This document shows positions 46,466 to 57,833 of a DNA stretch of 64,000 nt, piece after piece. The stretch lies in contig JANBVO010000024.1 of NCBI GenBank assembly GCA_030052745.1, positions 124,001 to 188,000 on the forward strand, given 5' to 3'. Under the pieces are notes generated by a model. The model searched no databases. It was not told the origin of the DNA and worked only from the letters and a program-made list of their open reading frames with translations. The DNA comes from Pleurostoma richardsiae. Taxonomy: Eukaryota > Ascomycota > Sordariomycetes > Calosphaeriales > Pleurostomataceae. Made by a program: the position numbers and the translations under genes. Position 1 is the stretch's first letter, and the number at the start of each line of letters is the position of its first letter.

Positions 46466-47413
46466 AGGGGGGGAGGAGTACGAGGGGTGCGTAGATTTAG
46501 GGCGTGCCATGTATTGTATATATTGCATTTCCAGCATTCTTATAGGCTGGGCGGCGTGGTCAACCGCATTCGAGCATGGTGCGCATTTATATTTTTATTC
46601 GTATGATCGAATGAAAATATTAGAAAACTGTCGCTGCATGCAGCGTTATATAGCTTTGGAAATATCTATCTTTCTCTACGAGCATGCATCTAATTACACG
46701 CCACGAATGTCAATGGGGGTTAGAATTCGACAACAAGAATAAGAAATATTTTGCGATGAATTCAAACCCAGAGTAAAGACATGAGATATCGAATAAATTC
46801 AACGAATTAAGAACTGCAGTCAAAGGAACTTGGTAGACAGGCATGACCTCAACATCTTTTATAAGCTATGGAGGTATGACAAAGGAGGATACTAACATGA
46901 CACAGGACACTTTCCAATTGACCACCCCCCATGGACGCTTTAACCTCTAGGCTTCCTCAGCGTATTTATGGTGTTTCTAAGCAGCGGGTGTGAGATTTCA
47001 GACAACTTATCATTACATGCGATTCTACGAGAAAGACAACGAGGTTCAAATAACTTAAGATGTTTAACTTCTCAAAACTTTAACATATCAAAAAATTGCT
47101 ATTATTTTAAAATCTTATGTAGTAGAGTTATTATTTACTAATTATTAAGATAAATATTTAATTTTAAGAATATAAAGTATAAATTACTTTTTAAATTAAA
47201 ATTTAGTTTTATTAACTTTTATTCTTTCTTTTTAGAGTTAAACTTAAGTTGTTTACTACATATAAATCTAAGATTATATTACATAACCACCCCGCTTTTC
47301 TTTATCGACGATAACGACGAGGCTACGACGTTTCAACGAACGCGACTCCTTTTAAACCGCGTTATATCACGACGTTACTCCCGTCACTTCCCCCGCGGTT
47401 TGAAGCCGTTAAG
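46466..47413. other. Intergenic region with AT-rich block
   Basis: This spacer separates two plus-strand genes. Its left part is the 3' flank of the acyl-CoA synthetase gene. From about 47040 to 47290 it is strikingly AT-rich, annotated separately. From 47290 to 47400 it becomes rich in CpG- and TpA-containing words. No coding region is seen. Confidence 0.55.
47040..47290. repeat. AT-rich block, possible RIP-mutated relic
   Basis: About 250 bp consist almost wholly of A and T, rich in TA, AAT and TTA words, in a window otherwise mostly GC-rich. The next 100 bp are rich in CGACGA- and TTATA-like words with few CA dinucleotides. In filamentous ascomycetes such composition often marks a transposon remnant altered by repeat-induced point mutation. 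No transposon protein or terminal repeat is visible, so this remains inference. Confidence 0.5.
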
Positions 47414-50400
47414 ATGCTGTCGTCTCTAAAGGCGCCTCTGCGAGGGCCAGTAGAGATTATAGATCTTACGGTGGATGACGACGACGACGACGAGGTTGGA
47501 GGTCACGCGCCCGCCGCCACACCTGGAGCAGTGTCGAGCAACGCAAGCTTCGCCGACAGCGAACCGCCTCGAAAGAAGTTCAAGCCTGCCTCGACTCAAG
47601 ACTTTTCGGACCCGAGCTTTAAGCAAGCCTTGGTATTATGCGTGCAACGACAGGTCTCGCCCTATATCCGCCAGCACCTTGCCAAAATCAAGGACTCGCT
47701 CCTTGACAAACACAAGCTCAGCTCCGACGTGAGATGCGCCTCGTCTGTTAATCCGATGGGACTCCGGTGACCTAACTGTTATTGACAGATCCTGCATCGT
47801 GTTACGACAGCAGAACTGGTGAGCGACTTCAAACTACATAATCATAGCATCTCGTCAGACTACGAGCATGTCGTCGCGCTGAGAGTGGAGGGGCTGGTTC
47901 GGGAGCTGGTTCGAGCACCGGTAGGTTATACATGAGACGAAAATATGGGACAAAAGAGCCTGACTTTGTCACAGGAATATCGTCTGAAGTCTTACCAAGA
48001 GTACCTTGATTTTTCGCCGCTTACGTTCGACGACTCGTCTCCGGAACGGAAGGTTACCCGACAGATAAAGCATGAAGACGAAAGCCTCGGGGCATCGAGA
48101 CAGCAAGCTTGGACAAACGGACTCGGCGCTCAACAAAGCAACCATGTCAACGGTAACAAAGATAAAGGAGAGCAATGGCCCCCACCCGAGTCTGCACTCG
48201 CGCCGGCTGCAGCTGTGCATTCCCTCGCGGAACGAAAAAGACATGTGGACGCGGATGCAAATGGGCGACATCCCGAGTCCGAGTCCCACCCCGAGTCTGG
48301 CCCCGAGGACGCCCCACCTGCTGCTCTGCATCCCGCGCCGCAAACACCCATCGCCGTCCGAACAAGAACAGCCATACCCCCCACAACACCCAAGAACTTC
48401 CGGAGCCGAGCTAGAGACTTGGCTTTGAAGTCCTCCAGAAGCAGACGCCCAGAAGATGGAGAGAGTAATGGCAACCAATGGTTCACCCTCGAGCGCCGCC
48501 CGTATATGAGAGCTCAGGAGCGGGACGAGATCGTCCATGCTAGCAGGAAACTGATGGAGCTTGGCGGTGATGTCCTGAAACAGCCTCACGTCTTCCATGT
48601 CGATTTCAGTCCTTACGAGGTACGGGAGCTTCTCCAGTGTGTAGAGCGCTCATTCGATTCTGATCCGGTAGAGGAAGAAGAGCCTACGAGGAGAATCGCA
48701 AAGATACTTAAGAAGCATCGGCGAAGTCTTCCTTCGGTCTTGGAGAAGTTGGCTGACGACAAGAGAAAGTTTGTCGAAGAGAAGGAATGGAAGCTCCAGG
48801 AGAAAAAGAGACTCTTCGCAGAGCAGAGAGAAATGAATGAGACGTGGAAGAGGCTGCGCGAAGAGAAACAGAAGTGGGAACAAGGGGGTCAAAAGATGGC
48901 TCTTGCACAGATGCGAAGTATACGTAAGGAGACAAAGCGTCTAATCGAGGAGCGGAAGAAACTGCTAGCGGAGAGAAAGAAAAACGCCAAGGGGGCAAGG
49001 AAGCAAGCACAAGACAAGGGGACACGCGACAACGATGACTCCGAACAGGCCGACCACTGGAACGAGATTGATGATACAGACGATGACCAATGGCCCGATA
49101 TTCAAAATGTTGTTGATCCTGAGGATCTCGGCGAAATCGAAGACACCGAGGATATCGTCCTCGGCAGGGAGTTGGTAGACATCGAGAACTTCCTCGTAGA
49201 TACATTTGCCCACCGGACCTCGATGCGCCCTCAACTGCTGTCATGCGGGCGGGATGACTATGATAAGCACGAAGAGAATCTCCGCTCGAGCTCGCTTTCA
49301 TCCTTGCTCCTGGCAAGGAGTATTACGGGCCAGAACGCTCTTCGCGACTCGAGGCGTCTGGTCAATTACTCGAACGAATTCAGAAAGTGCAGGGAAGATG
49401 GTCTGGAGCGCAGAGTCGAGTGGACAGGTGGCGCTGGCGACATAGCTACAATCTCCTGGGTGTCGAATGAGGGCTTCATCTGCGGCACAACTACCCACTC
49501 AGACTTCCATAACCAGCAGTACAACAAGCCCGGGAACTTGCTCTTGGGTTCTGCCACGCTAGGGAAACTCTGTGCCTACGCGGACCACCGGGTGGTCCGA
49601 CCCATCGTCAGCAAGGGAGACAACGCGAGCGAGGCAATGAGAGAGTCTCAGGATCCGTGGCTGTACTCATCCGTGGTGTCGTCTGATTACGATCCGGTAC
49701 ATGACCGTGCCTATACCTCCAGCTTTGACAAGACTGTTAAAGCCTGGAGAGTCGACAAATCCGGGAATTCGATGGTGCTCCTAGGGACCTGGAAGCACCG
49801 GGGCAACGTGAATTTCGTCGAGGCAGCCAAGCATCACACTGGAATCGTCGCCACGGCTGCGGACGTTCCCACTGGCGCCGTCCGCGTCTATAAGGTCGAC
49901 GAGAACGACATCTCCAACAGCCCTTACTACTCACTATCCTGCTCGAGAGTACTTGATCTGGAAGGGAACCCGATTGTCACAGATAAGTGGGCGTATTTCC
50001 CAGCGACCATGAAATGGGGCTTAGCCAAGCAAGTTAGAAACTTATTGCTGGTCGGCTACTCTCCCCGTAGCCTCACAAACGATGACAACGACATCCCGGA
50101 GGACAAACGGAACTCTGGCGAGATCTGCTTGTGGGACGGGCTGACCGGCGAGAGAGTGAAAGTTACGTCGGCCTCTACGCAGAACGTCTTCGAAGTGCTC
50201 TGGCACCCCTCGCAGCCGAGCTTCATCGTCGCTACGTCGCCCCTAAAGCCTGGCTTCGAGGATAGAATCCGTACCCAGATCCGAATTTTCCGGCCGTCTG
50301 ACAATCCGGACTTCGGCCACGCTTATAGCGAAATCCAGACATTGGACTGTGAGGCTCTCGACATTAATGAGCTGACCATCATGTAAGGAGGCTTTTCTTC

Positions 50401-51439
50401 CTTCTGTGCTTTCGTACTAATCCTTTCTTTGTAGGCCAAATAGCGCCAGTTACAGCTACATCACAGCTGGCTGTACGGATGGCAAGGTCTATGTCTGGGA
50501 CACTGCTTCGGGGGATAAGCCTATTCACGTTCTTAAGCATGGAGGTAAGTAGCCCGGCTTCTCGGCAGAACTCGGCAGGACTCGTTGCTAATACTTCAAG
50601 CAGAGCCACATGAAGACATCTACGGAGATAGAGAGATGGAGGACGTAGGAGTCAAGTTCACAGCCTGGGGCACGACTCCCGATCGACTCTATACAGGTTC
50701 TTCGGATGGCGTCGTAAAGGTCTGGAATGTCCGCTCGCATCGCAAGCCGTTGATCCGGGACCTGCTTGAGGTTCCCGCGCAGGTGTCATTCGGTGCCTTC
50801 TCTCCGGACAAATCTAGGCTTGTCATTGGTGATGCCAGCGGAAGGGTTTTTCTCCTTTCAGTAGACGACAGCACGGAGTATCCAGCCGCGTTCGTTAAAG
50901 TCTCAACCCCAGACGGGGTCAAGACTGTCCGGCGGCCTATAGACCTAGAGCCTCATCCGACCCCAGACCCTCCGACACACGACGAAGAAGGCAACGCCAT
51001 CATGCGTGACGTCGGCCCGACGGACCCCACCTTCCTCCTGAATTCCGGCCGGGTTAAGCTCCACCCGGATCCGACTATCGGGGCCGTAAAAGGTCCGAAG
51101 TACGCCGAAACCGGACTGTTCCGGAACGAGGCGCACGTTGACGACGACCCGAATCAGCCCCTGACCTTTCCATTCGTGACTCTGCAGCAGGAGGTCTTGA
51201 AGTCACATTCAGGCAGGAGAAGGTGCCTTAGGATGCGAGACATCAGACAAACGGATGAGACACGCGCATTACACGAAGCGAACCAGGCCTGCGAGCTCGA
51301 GGAGGAGGCTCGAAATCTTCGCCTCGAGTCACTGGAGCCGGAGACGAGGGCCGAGCTACTAGCCGAGAGAGTAGAACTAGACTTTGACGGGGTTTATAGC
51401 GGCCTCGTCTACGAAACTGATGATGATACCCTCGCATAA
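47414..51439 (+). CDS. Large WD40-repeat protein with N-terminal SIM-like motif
   Basis: This is a 1266-aa protein. Exons are 47414-47728, 47789-47920, 47975-50382, 50435-50544 and 50604-51439, with introns of 52-60 nt. Residues 13-27 (VEIIDLTVDDDDDDE) form a textbook SUMO-interaction motif: a hydrophobic core followed by acid. A basic, Pro/Ser-rich linker follows. Residues about 370-495 are a long charged coiled coil rich in Lys and Glu, then an acidic segment. The C-terminal half carries divergent WD40 repeats, recognised from SSFDKTVKAW, TDGKVYVWDT and SSDGVVKVWNV. Family names are uncertain. The layout is reminiscent of Rik1-associated factor Raf1 (DIM-9 in Neurospora), a partner of the heterochromatin methyltransferase, but I could not verify this. 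The gene sits between AT-rich stretches. Confidence 0.8.
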
Positions 51440-53558
51440 GCCGTATATACCCCTGGTCCTGCTCGGAGCAGTAGGACAGCAACGGCAGATGCAAAAAGAG
51501 TTTTTACAGTTGTTACAAAGACCTAAGGAGGCGTCTTTGCATAGCTTCGTATGGTGCCTTACCGTACATTATGGTATAAAGCAGAGGAGCTTGTCACCAT
51601 CAGTCGGCTATCTACGTCGCGAATTACGACCATTGATGAAAGGATGAAGCTTTATGTAGTAAAATAGATAAATAAAAGATAATTAAACATGCGATGACCT
51701 AAAACACGTGCAGTGTGAGCTTTATTCAGATTTACTGAACATTCTTTAGAGATTATTAATATAATATAAAGGTAGGAAATAACTTATAAGTCGTATATCA
51801 AAAGCTCATCGAACCTCGTCGAGAGTCTCGGGTAATTTACAACCATTCCACCAATAGTTGGTCTCCGGGAAGGACGAAGTGCTGCATAGGTACATACCCT
51901 TTCCTCATTACGTAAGCAGCCACCGGAAGTGATTCGGTCCTCCTCCGGCATCTGAGCTCCGGTGGTCGTTTCGTCCTTCACGCGTCCTCGTTGCCGGCCT
52001 TGCCGGACAACGGACGCGCCTCTCTGCCTCACTCGCACGCCCGGCCAATCCGCACCTTCAGGCCAGTCCGCCGATGCGCCACCGACGACCCGCTAACGAA
52101 CGAACCTGGGTCAAGCAAAACGGCTCAGTTTCGGCTAACAAACGTGGCCCCTCGAAGTCGGCGGCGCCCATCCTCCTCCTCCGCCTTGCGGAGGAGGGGC
52201 AAATCCGTCTCTCACCCAGCCGAGGAGCCTATGGGAGCGCCTTATTTGCCAAAACCTCCCCCCCCCCCCCCTGCGATGGCGCAGGAAGAGGCAGAAAAAA
52301 GGCGCATAGTAAGCGATAGCGGACGAGAAAACGTTTCCCCCGTACGGGGAGTGGATTTGCGGCAAATTTATCCCGGTGCGACTTGCAAGAAAAGCCCGCA
52401 AAGGGGGGGCTCCACGCTTGGAGTCGGCCGAGGGAATTAGAGACTGTCCCCCACCGCCGGGCCTTATCTTCTGGGGAGCTTTTCCCCATTCATGGGGTGG
52501 ATGAACCGCGGAGCTCCGGGCCTATTCGCTTTTTGCTAGTGCGGGCTACATACAGCCTTCCATGTAACTACATAGTACGGTAGGTGTTACATACACGTAT
52601 TCCGCCGGTGGACACGACCAAGAGACCGGCTCGGCATCGTCGGCTCGTGTGCTTCGGAGGAGCACACAGTGTGGGACCTGCAGAGCGCCGGGCGGGTACC
52701 GCTACTGTCGAGGCCACGATTCACCACGAAGTCCCTGATGCAGCTAGAAGACGGGAGGAAGAAGGGGGGTGCAGGCGTTACCATGGTTACCAGGGGTAGT
52801 AAGTTGTCCTTCGCTTCTGAAGGCGCTTCCAAAGGTTGACCCGGTCGCCCTGGTGGCGGACCGACGTGTCGCGATACGTAAGCCGTAGACGACACCGTGA
52901 CCTTGTCTTGTCTCAGTAATGGAGGCTGGAGGACTACTGTAGTAGAAAATCAGGTATCATTGTGCAGCTCTGCTATGAGCTAATCATGCTATGCCTCCAA
53001 CTCCACTGCCTGGCCATCTCGAATGTTGCCCTCATTGGCCCTAAGGGGACAGCCTCAAATCCGGATCCTAAGGACGCCTAATAGCATTGTCAAAGACCTC
53101 AAAGAAAGGCCTGTTCATGTTATGATATCCCTGTGACCAGCTGAGAAATGCACGCAGAATCTTTCTCTCTCTCTCTTGGCTGTCCTTCCGGCCCATGAGC
53201 CTTTACCAATATGTAGCTTCCCGTACCGCCCATACTTCGGGGGCTCACTAATGATGGAGTCGATGGGAGCTGTAATATGAATACATCGCAAAGCCTGAAC
53301 AATATTAGCGTTTGTGGCGGAAAGACTCTTTGAAGCGGAAGGACACTCACGGATAGAAGTGTAAAGTACGCCAGTGGCGGCCGCCTTGGTTGCCATGACG
53401 GTAAGATCCGGCGATGGAAAAGCCCCACGAGGACCTATTTGCATCCTGAAGAAACAGGCCATCGGATAAAATGTCATGCGAAGCGCAAGGCTTTTTATTG
53501 ATCCGTCCACTGCATGGGAGTGCAGCCCTTCCGCTGTCAAACCAAAGAAGTGACAGCT
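51440..53558. other. Convergent intergenic region, 2.1 kb
   Basis: This gap separates the WD40 gene (plus) from the seb1-like gene (minus). It begins with a short AT-rich stretch (about 51650-51790), then turns GC-rich, and has a run of 14 C at 52258-52271. No frame matches a family. A degenerate mobile-element remnant is possible but not demonstrable. Confidence 0.5.
52258..52271. repeat. Poly-C run (14 nt)
   Basis: A homopolymer of 14 cytosines lies in the gap after the WD40 gene. It is prone to slippage and to assembly error. No function is apparent. Confidence 0.8.
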
Positions 53559-56038
53559 CTAATAGCCGCCGTGGGCGTTGCCCTGGGCGCCGGGAGCCGG
53601 GAACGAGAATCCAGGAGGGAAGATGGGCATCCCGTTCGGAGCCATGGCGAGTCCAAAGGGGAAGTCCGGCACGGCGGGTTGGCCGTCGACGGACTTATCG
53701 CCTCGGTCATCGTCCCTGCGGTTGTCGCGGCGTCTGCCATGCCGACCTCCGTGATGGCCGGTTCCCTCATCAGAGTCTCGACGGCTGGACTTGGGGCCGG
53801 TGCTGCCGCCCTTGTCCGTCTGCATCCGCCTGCTGATGGCCTTGGAAGAGACGCCGGCACCAATCTCGATGTCTGGTTCCTCTACAACCAATCCTGAGAC
53901 GATCGGCTTACCACCGCTGCCACCATAGGGGGCAGTGAGCATCCACTTTCGGTCAGCCTCGGTGAGCTTGCTAATGGGAATGACACTGATGCCGGTCTGG
54001 TAGTCGCTACAGTCTCTAGGGCCAAAGCCAACGCCCCATCTAGTGCGCAGAGGTAGCTCAAGGTTTCGGGTATCTTCCATGGCTTCCTTTGCGTTAACCG
54101 CGTCCTTGCGGCTGTACATCTTAACAAAGGCATGCCGCTTCTCCTTGTTCACGATGCATGTCTGGACCTCGCCGAATCGACTGAAGATGCTGCGCAACTC
54201 AGCCTCAGAACAGGTCACACCGCCAACAAAGAGTGTGCGGCTCAAAACCTTAATATGGCCGTTTGGCAGAGTGTTGTCATAGTCCACCCACTTTTCCGCT
54301 TGAAAGGGGGGATTCTCACGGTGCGGACTGCCTCCGCGGCGACCTGGAGGAGACCGCTGGCGGTAGTCGTTGCCACGACCGCCACGGCCACGCTCCCGAT
54401 CGTCCAGCCGGCCCCGTCCTGGAGGTGAATTACGGCCATAATCGCCAAATCTTCGGTCCTCACGGTCATGGGTGTCCCAATGGCGGCCAGGAGACCGTGA
54501 GCGAGACCTACCGCGGGGTCTATTGGGAGATCTCATAGGATCATGGAAGCCATTACGGTCACGTGACTCATCACCCCTAGGAGGTTCCCAGCCGTTGTTG
54601 CCCGGCGGTACAGAGTACGAGCTCTGGCTGGGCGGCGGAACTGACGCGACAGGAACCTTAGCAGCGTTGTTACCGGATATCTGTGCAATGATGGCACCGA
54701 TCTTATCGATGGGGATACCCTGCGCCACCAGAGTCTGGATAAGCATCAACTGCTGTTGGACGTTGGGATCGGCAGCGGGAGCTGGCACGGCGGGTGCAGC
54801 CGGCGCCACGCCAGGAAAGCCGCTCGGTACGCTACTCGCAGCATTCTGCACATTCGCACCCGGAAGTTGGCCGCCCGGGAGCTGCGGGGGCATGAACGGC
54901 AGGGCTGGGGCATTTACAGGCTGCGCAACCGGTTGAGACACTGGGAGGAAAGGCAGGCCGGCCGGCAGCGCCTGGTTCATGAAAGGCGGAGGAGCTGTAG
55001 AGTTAACTGGTGGAGCGGAAGTGCTATAAGGGGCGGCAGACGCTGGTATAGTTGGATTTGTCTGTGCCGCCGTTGTGTTCTGTCGAGCGATATTTGCGAG
55101 TGCCTCCATAATGTTCGGAATTGCTGGTGGAGCTGGCGCCGGGCGATTGCTGAGCGAAGCAAGCAGATTTGCCGGCGGACTACCTGGAGGCGTCGTTGAC
55201 TCCTCTGTACGCAGAAGCAGGTTCGTTAGACAGGACTTCGAATACTCGAGCCGCAAGGCCTGAGTCGACACCAGGAGCGGGAGAGAACATACTAGGCGGA
55301 GGGGGAGCATTCAGCTTTTCCTTGAAAGACTCGAGCATCTTGGGCGGGAACGTCTGTCCCTTCTCCCAAATATCAACCAATTTCTTGATCTTCTCCTACA
55401 GACCGGCATTTATGTGAGTATAGGTCCCCAGACGAGCACGACTAGGAGTGAGCAAGGGAACAGTGCTAGGGAGACAATTCGTCTTTGGGCACGCCAAGAC
55501 TTTATGGCAAAACCGCCTTTTTTGGCGCAGGCACCTCTCTTTACGAGGAGAGGTAGACAAATCGTGCAGCTTGTGCCGCTGACATGGTATTGAGCGTACC
55601 TTTTGGTCCTGGGGGGCCGACTGGATTATGTCGTTCATCAACACAGGCATCAGTTCTGTTACTCTATGCACGCCGGCTGCATACGTGCCATCCTGCGCAG
55701 AGCTACTGACGACTTGGCCTTGCTGTTTGGCCTGGTCCATCCATTTGCGGGTTACTGAGTCTACGACGTAGAGCACTCCCAACTTGTGGGTTCCGGGTGC
55801 TTTCTTGAAGTGAGTATAGATCTTTTGGATGAGGACAGATTCGGACTGTATCGACAACAGTTAGCAATTCCCACAAGAGCGATGATAATTGCAGTGTTGT
55901 GTGCTGGACATGCCGTACCTGAACGTTGGCGACACAGAGTGCGGTGATGGCGTTAATCTTGGATCCCGAGACGCCAGGAGGCTTCAGTGCCAGCATGGCC
56001 TGCAGGCCGGCCTCTAATTCTGCTACGGCAGAAGACAT
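53559..56038 (-). CDS. seb1: Nrd1/Seb1-type RNA polymerase II CTD-binding, RRM termination factor
   Basis: This protein binds the phosphorylated C-terminal repeat of RNA polymerase II and nascent RNA, and promotes termination and RNA processing, as Nrd1 does in budding yeast and Seb1 in fission yeast. Exons are 56038-55919, 55845-55600, 55395-55293 and 55204-53559, giving 704 aa. The CTD-interacting domain spans about residues 1-145, including ALCVANVQSESVLIQKIY and LGVLYVVDSVTRKW, ending in EKIKKLVDIWEKG. A Pro/Ala/Gln-rich linker with several RS-like arginine stretches follows. One RRM lies at about 470-545, with LFVGGV and RHAFVKMY as RNP motifs. A downstream conserved segment contains RWGVGFGPRDCSDYQTG. 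Intron 2 is unusually long (204 nt); intron 3 has a strong GTATGT donor and a GTCTAAC branch site. Confidence 0.92.
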
Positions 56039-57833
56039 GATGATGATGATGCCTAGACCAAGACGCTAGACTGGAGATTTGGAGGCAGACGATGTTTTGC
56101 GAAGCCGCTTTTATCTGCACGCGATGCACCAGGTCTGACCAGTCTGGACCATATCCCCTTATGGCAATCAAGTACGTCTCAAATCCGAATTTGTCAGGTC
56201 GAGGCCTTCGCCACGCAACGGACTACAGAGCCTCGGTGAGGGATGAGGGTCTTCTACCACCAGTACGCGCAGGCACCTCGAAAAGGTTGAGGATTGAGGG
56301 TACGATGTATGGTCGTGGTTTCGCAGGCGGTAGACCTTTGAGTTTGCACGATTATATGTACGTTGCGCGAGACCAACCAGAAACGTAGGCAGTCCTCCCA
56401 CGAACACGGCGCGATCGCGAGTCGCCTAGCAGGGCCTGAGGAAGGGCCTAGAGAATACTCGGGCTACTGTGAGAATGGCGGGAAAGTACGAAAAAGTCCT
56501 GGGTCTTGCCGAACGTGGCCACGACGCGATGGAGGATGGGCTTTTACGCGCAGAAAAGAGGAAATGAGGAGAGCGATGATGATGGAAAGATGAAGAAGAG
56601 ATGATGTGTTGGGAGAGAGAGCGGAGAAGGGTCGAGGGTTTCTGCGGAGTGGCTGGGAAGAGCTTTTGAGTGCGTGTCGGAGAAAGTGGGGCAGCTGCCA
56701 GTCTCTGAAAAGGGATAATTACCTTAGGTAAGGTCTTGCACAGTTACGTCGGTACCTTTCCAAAGTACTACTGTATGCTTTATGGCACGTGCTCTGCAGT
56801 TAGCCCCGATAAAAAGAACTGTGGCTACAGCTACGTACCGGCGGACCTCTTCTTGCTTGCTCCTCGTTACCCCAACACGACGCTGGAAGCTTAAGGTTCT
56901 TTGCCTCATTGGAGCTTTGAGCCTTTAATAGCATCTATGCTCATGATACGCAACTAGGCTCTGGGCAAAGAAAGAGAGCATGGATAACGGGAGATACCGC
57001 AAGTGCAGGCAGATGCAGACATTAAATGTTCTATCCCGTATTTCCGTGTAACTCCTGTAAATGAAGCTGGAGCATCCTCGGCATCGCGGCATTGTAGCAT
57101 CGTGAGTGCTGCATATCTGCAGGCAGGTGCACGGTGCTCCCGGGAACCAGATCACGAATCTCATTGGGGAAAGTGACCGTGACGTCAAGCTTAAACAGGT
57201 ACCGGCCGCGCGCCGGAAGCATTGGATAAGGGCACGATAATCCAATTGCACATCGAATTCGATGTTTCTATACCTGCGCTCAGTGACGCTTATATGCATC
57301 TGGTTCACAATGCTTGTGATGGCATTTCAGGATAGATTTCTTTGGTTTGACGCAAGCTTTCAGTGCGACGTTATCGTGTCTCAGGATGTACCCTCGAAGT
57401 AGCTTACTGACGACCCCAACAGATAGCGGCTTCCATTCAAGAACGTGTAAGAGGCGACGGATGCGGGCAATGGGCATAGAGACTGTAACCTGATATGTGA
57501 GAATGAACACGAGCAAGTAGCTTTACTCTTCGCTTCGTCCTCGGAAGCGCTCTTCAGTTGCTTAGGTGCAAGTCGGATCTGTCGCAAAGTACAAGTACTT
57601 GGCGGTTTACCTTTGAGGTTACCTTCAGCTCGGCTTGACGCGCTTCGGCTGTTTCTTGGGGGTTCCGTCATCCCCGTCAGTCCGGCCGCGCCGTTGCCCA
57701 GTCCGCACGCATTTTAGGAACTTTTTTCTACTGCGTCTTTTTTCGAGCCTCTCCATTACAACTTCTCTGTCTTCTCATCTTCCATTGCGCCCACATCCTC
57801 TTGCCTTCCTCTACTCCACTCAATCAGTTCACA
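56039..57833. other. Divergent intergenic region, 1.8 kb, possibly with a cryptic gene
   Basis: This gap lies between seb1 (minus) and citrate synthase (plus). It should contain both promoters. The minus-strand part at about 56925-57671 holds protein-like segments in shifting frames, described under findings; I could not build a convincing gene from them. Confidence 0.45.

Noticed and set aside
47820-47855. A possible extra intron starting GTGAGC in exon 2 of the WD40 gene
   Set aside because: The stretch would be only about 35 nt, and reading through gives a continuous, protein-like helix (VTTAELVSDFKLHNHSI).
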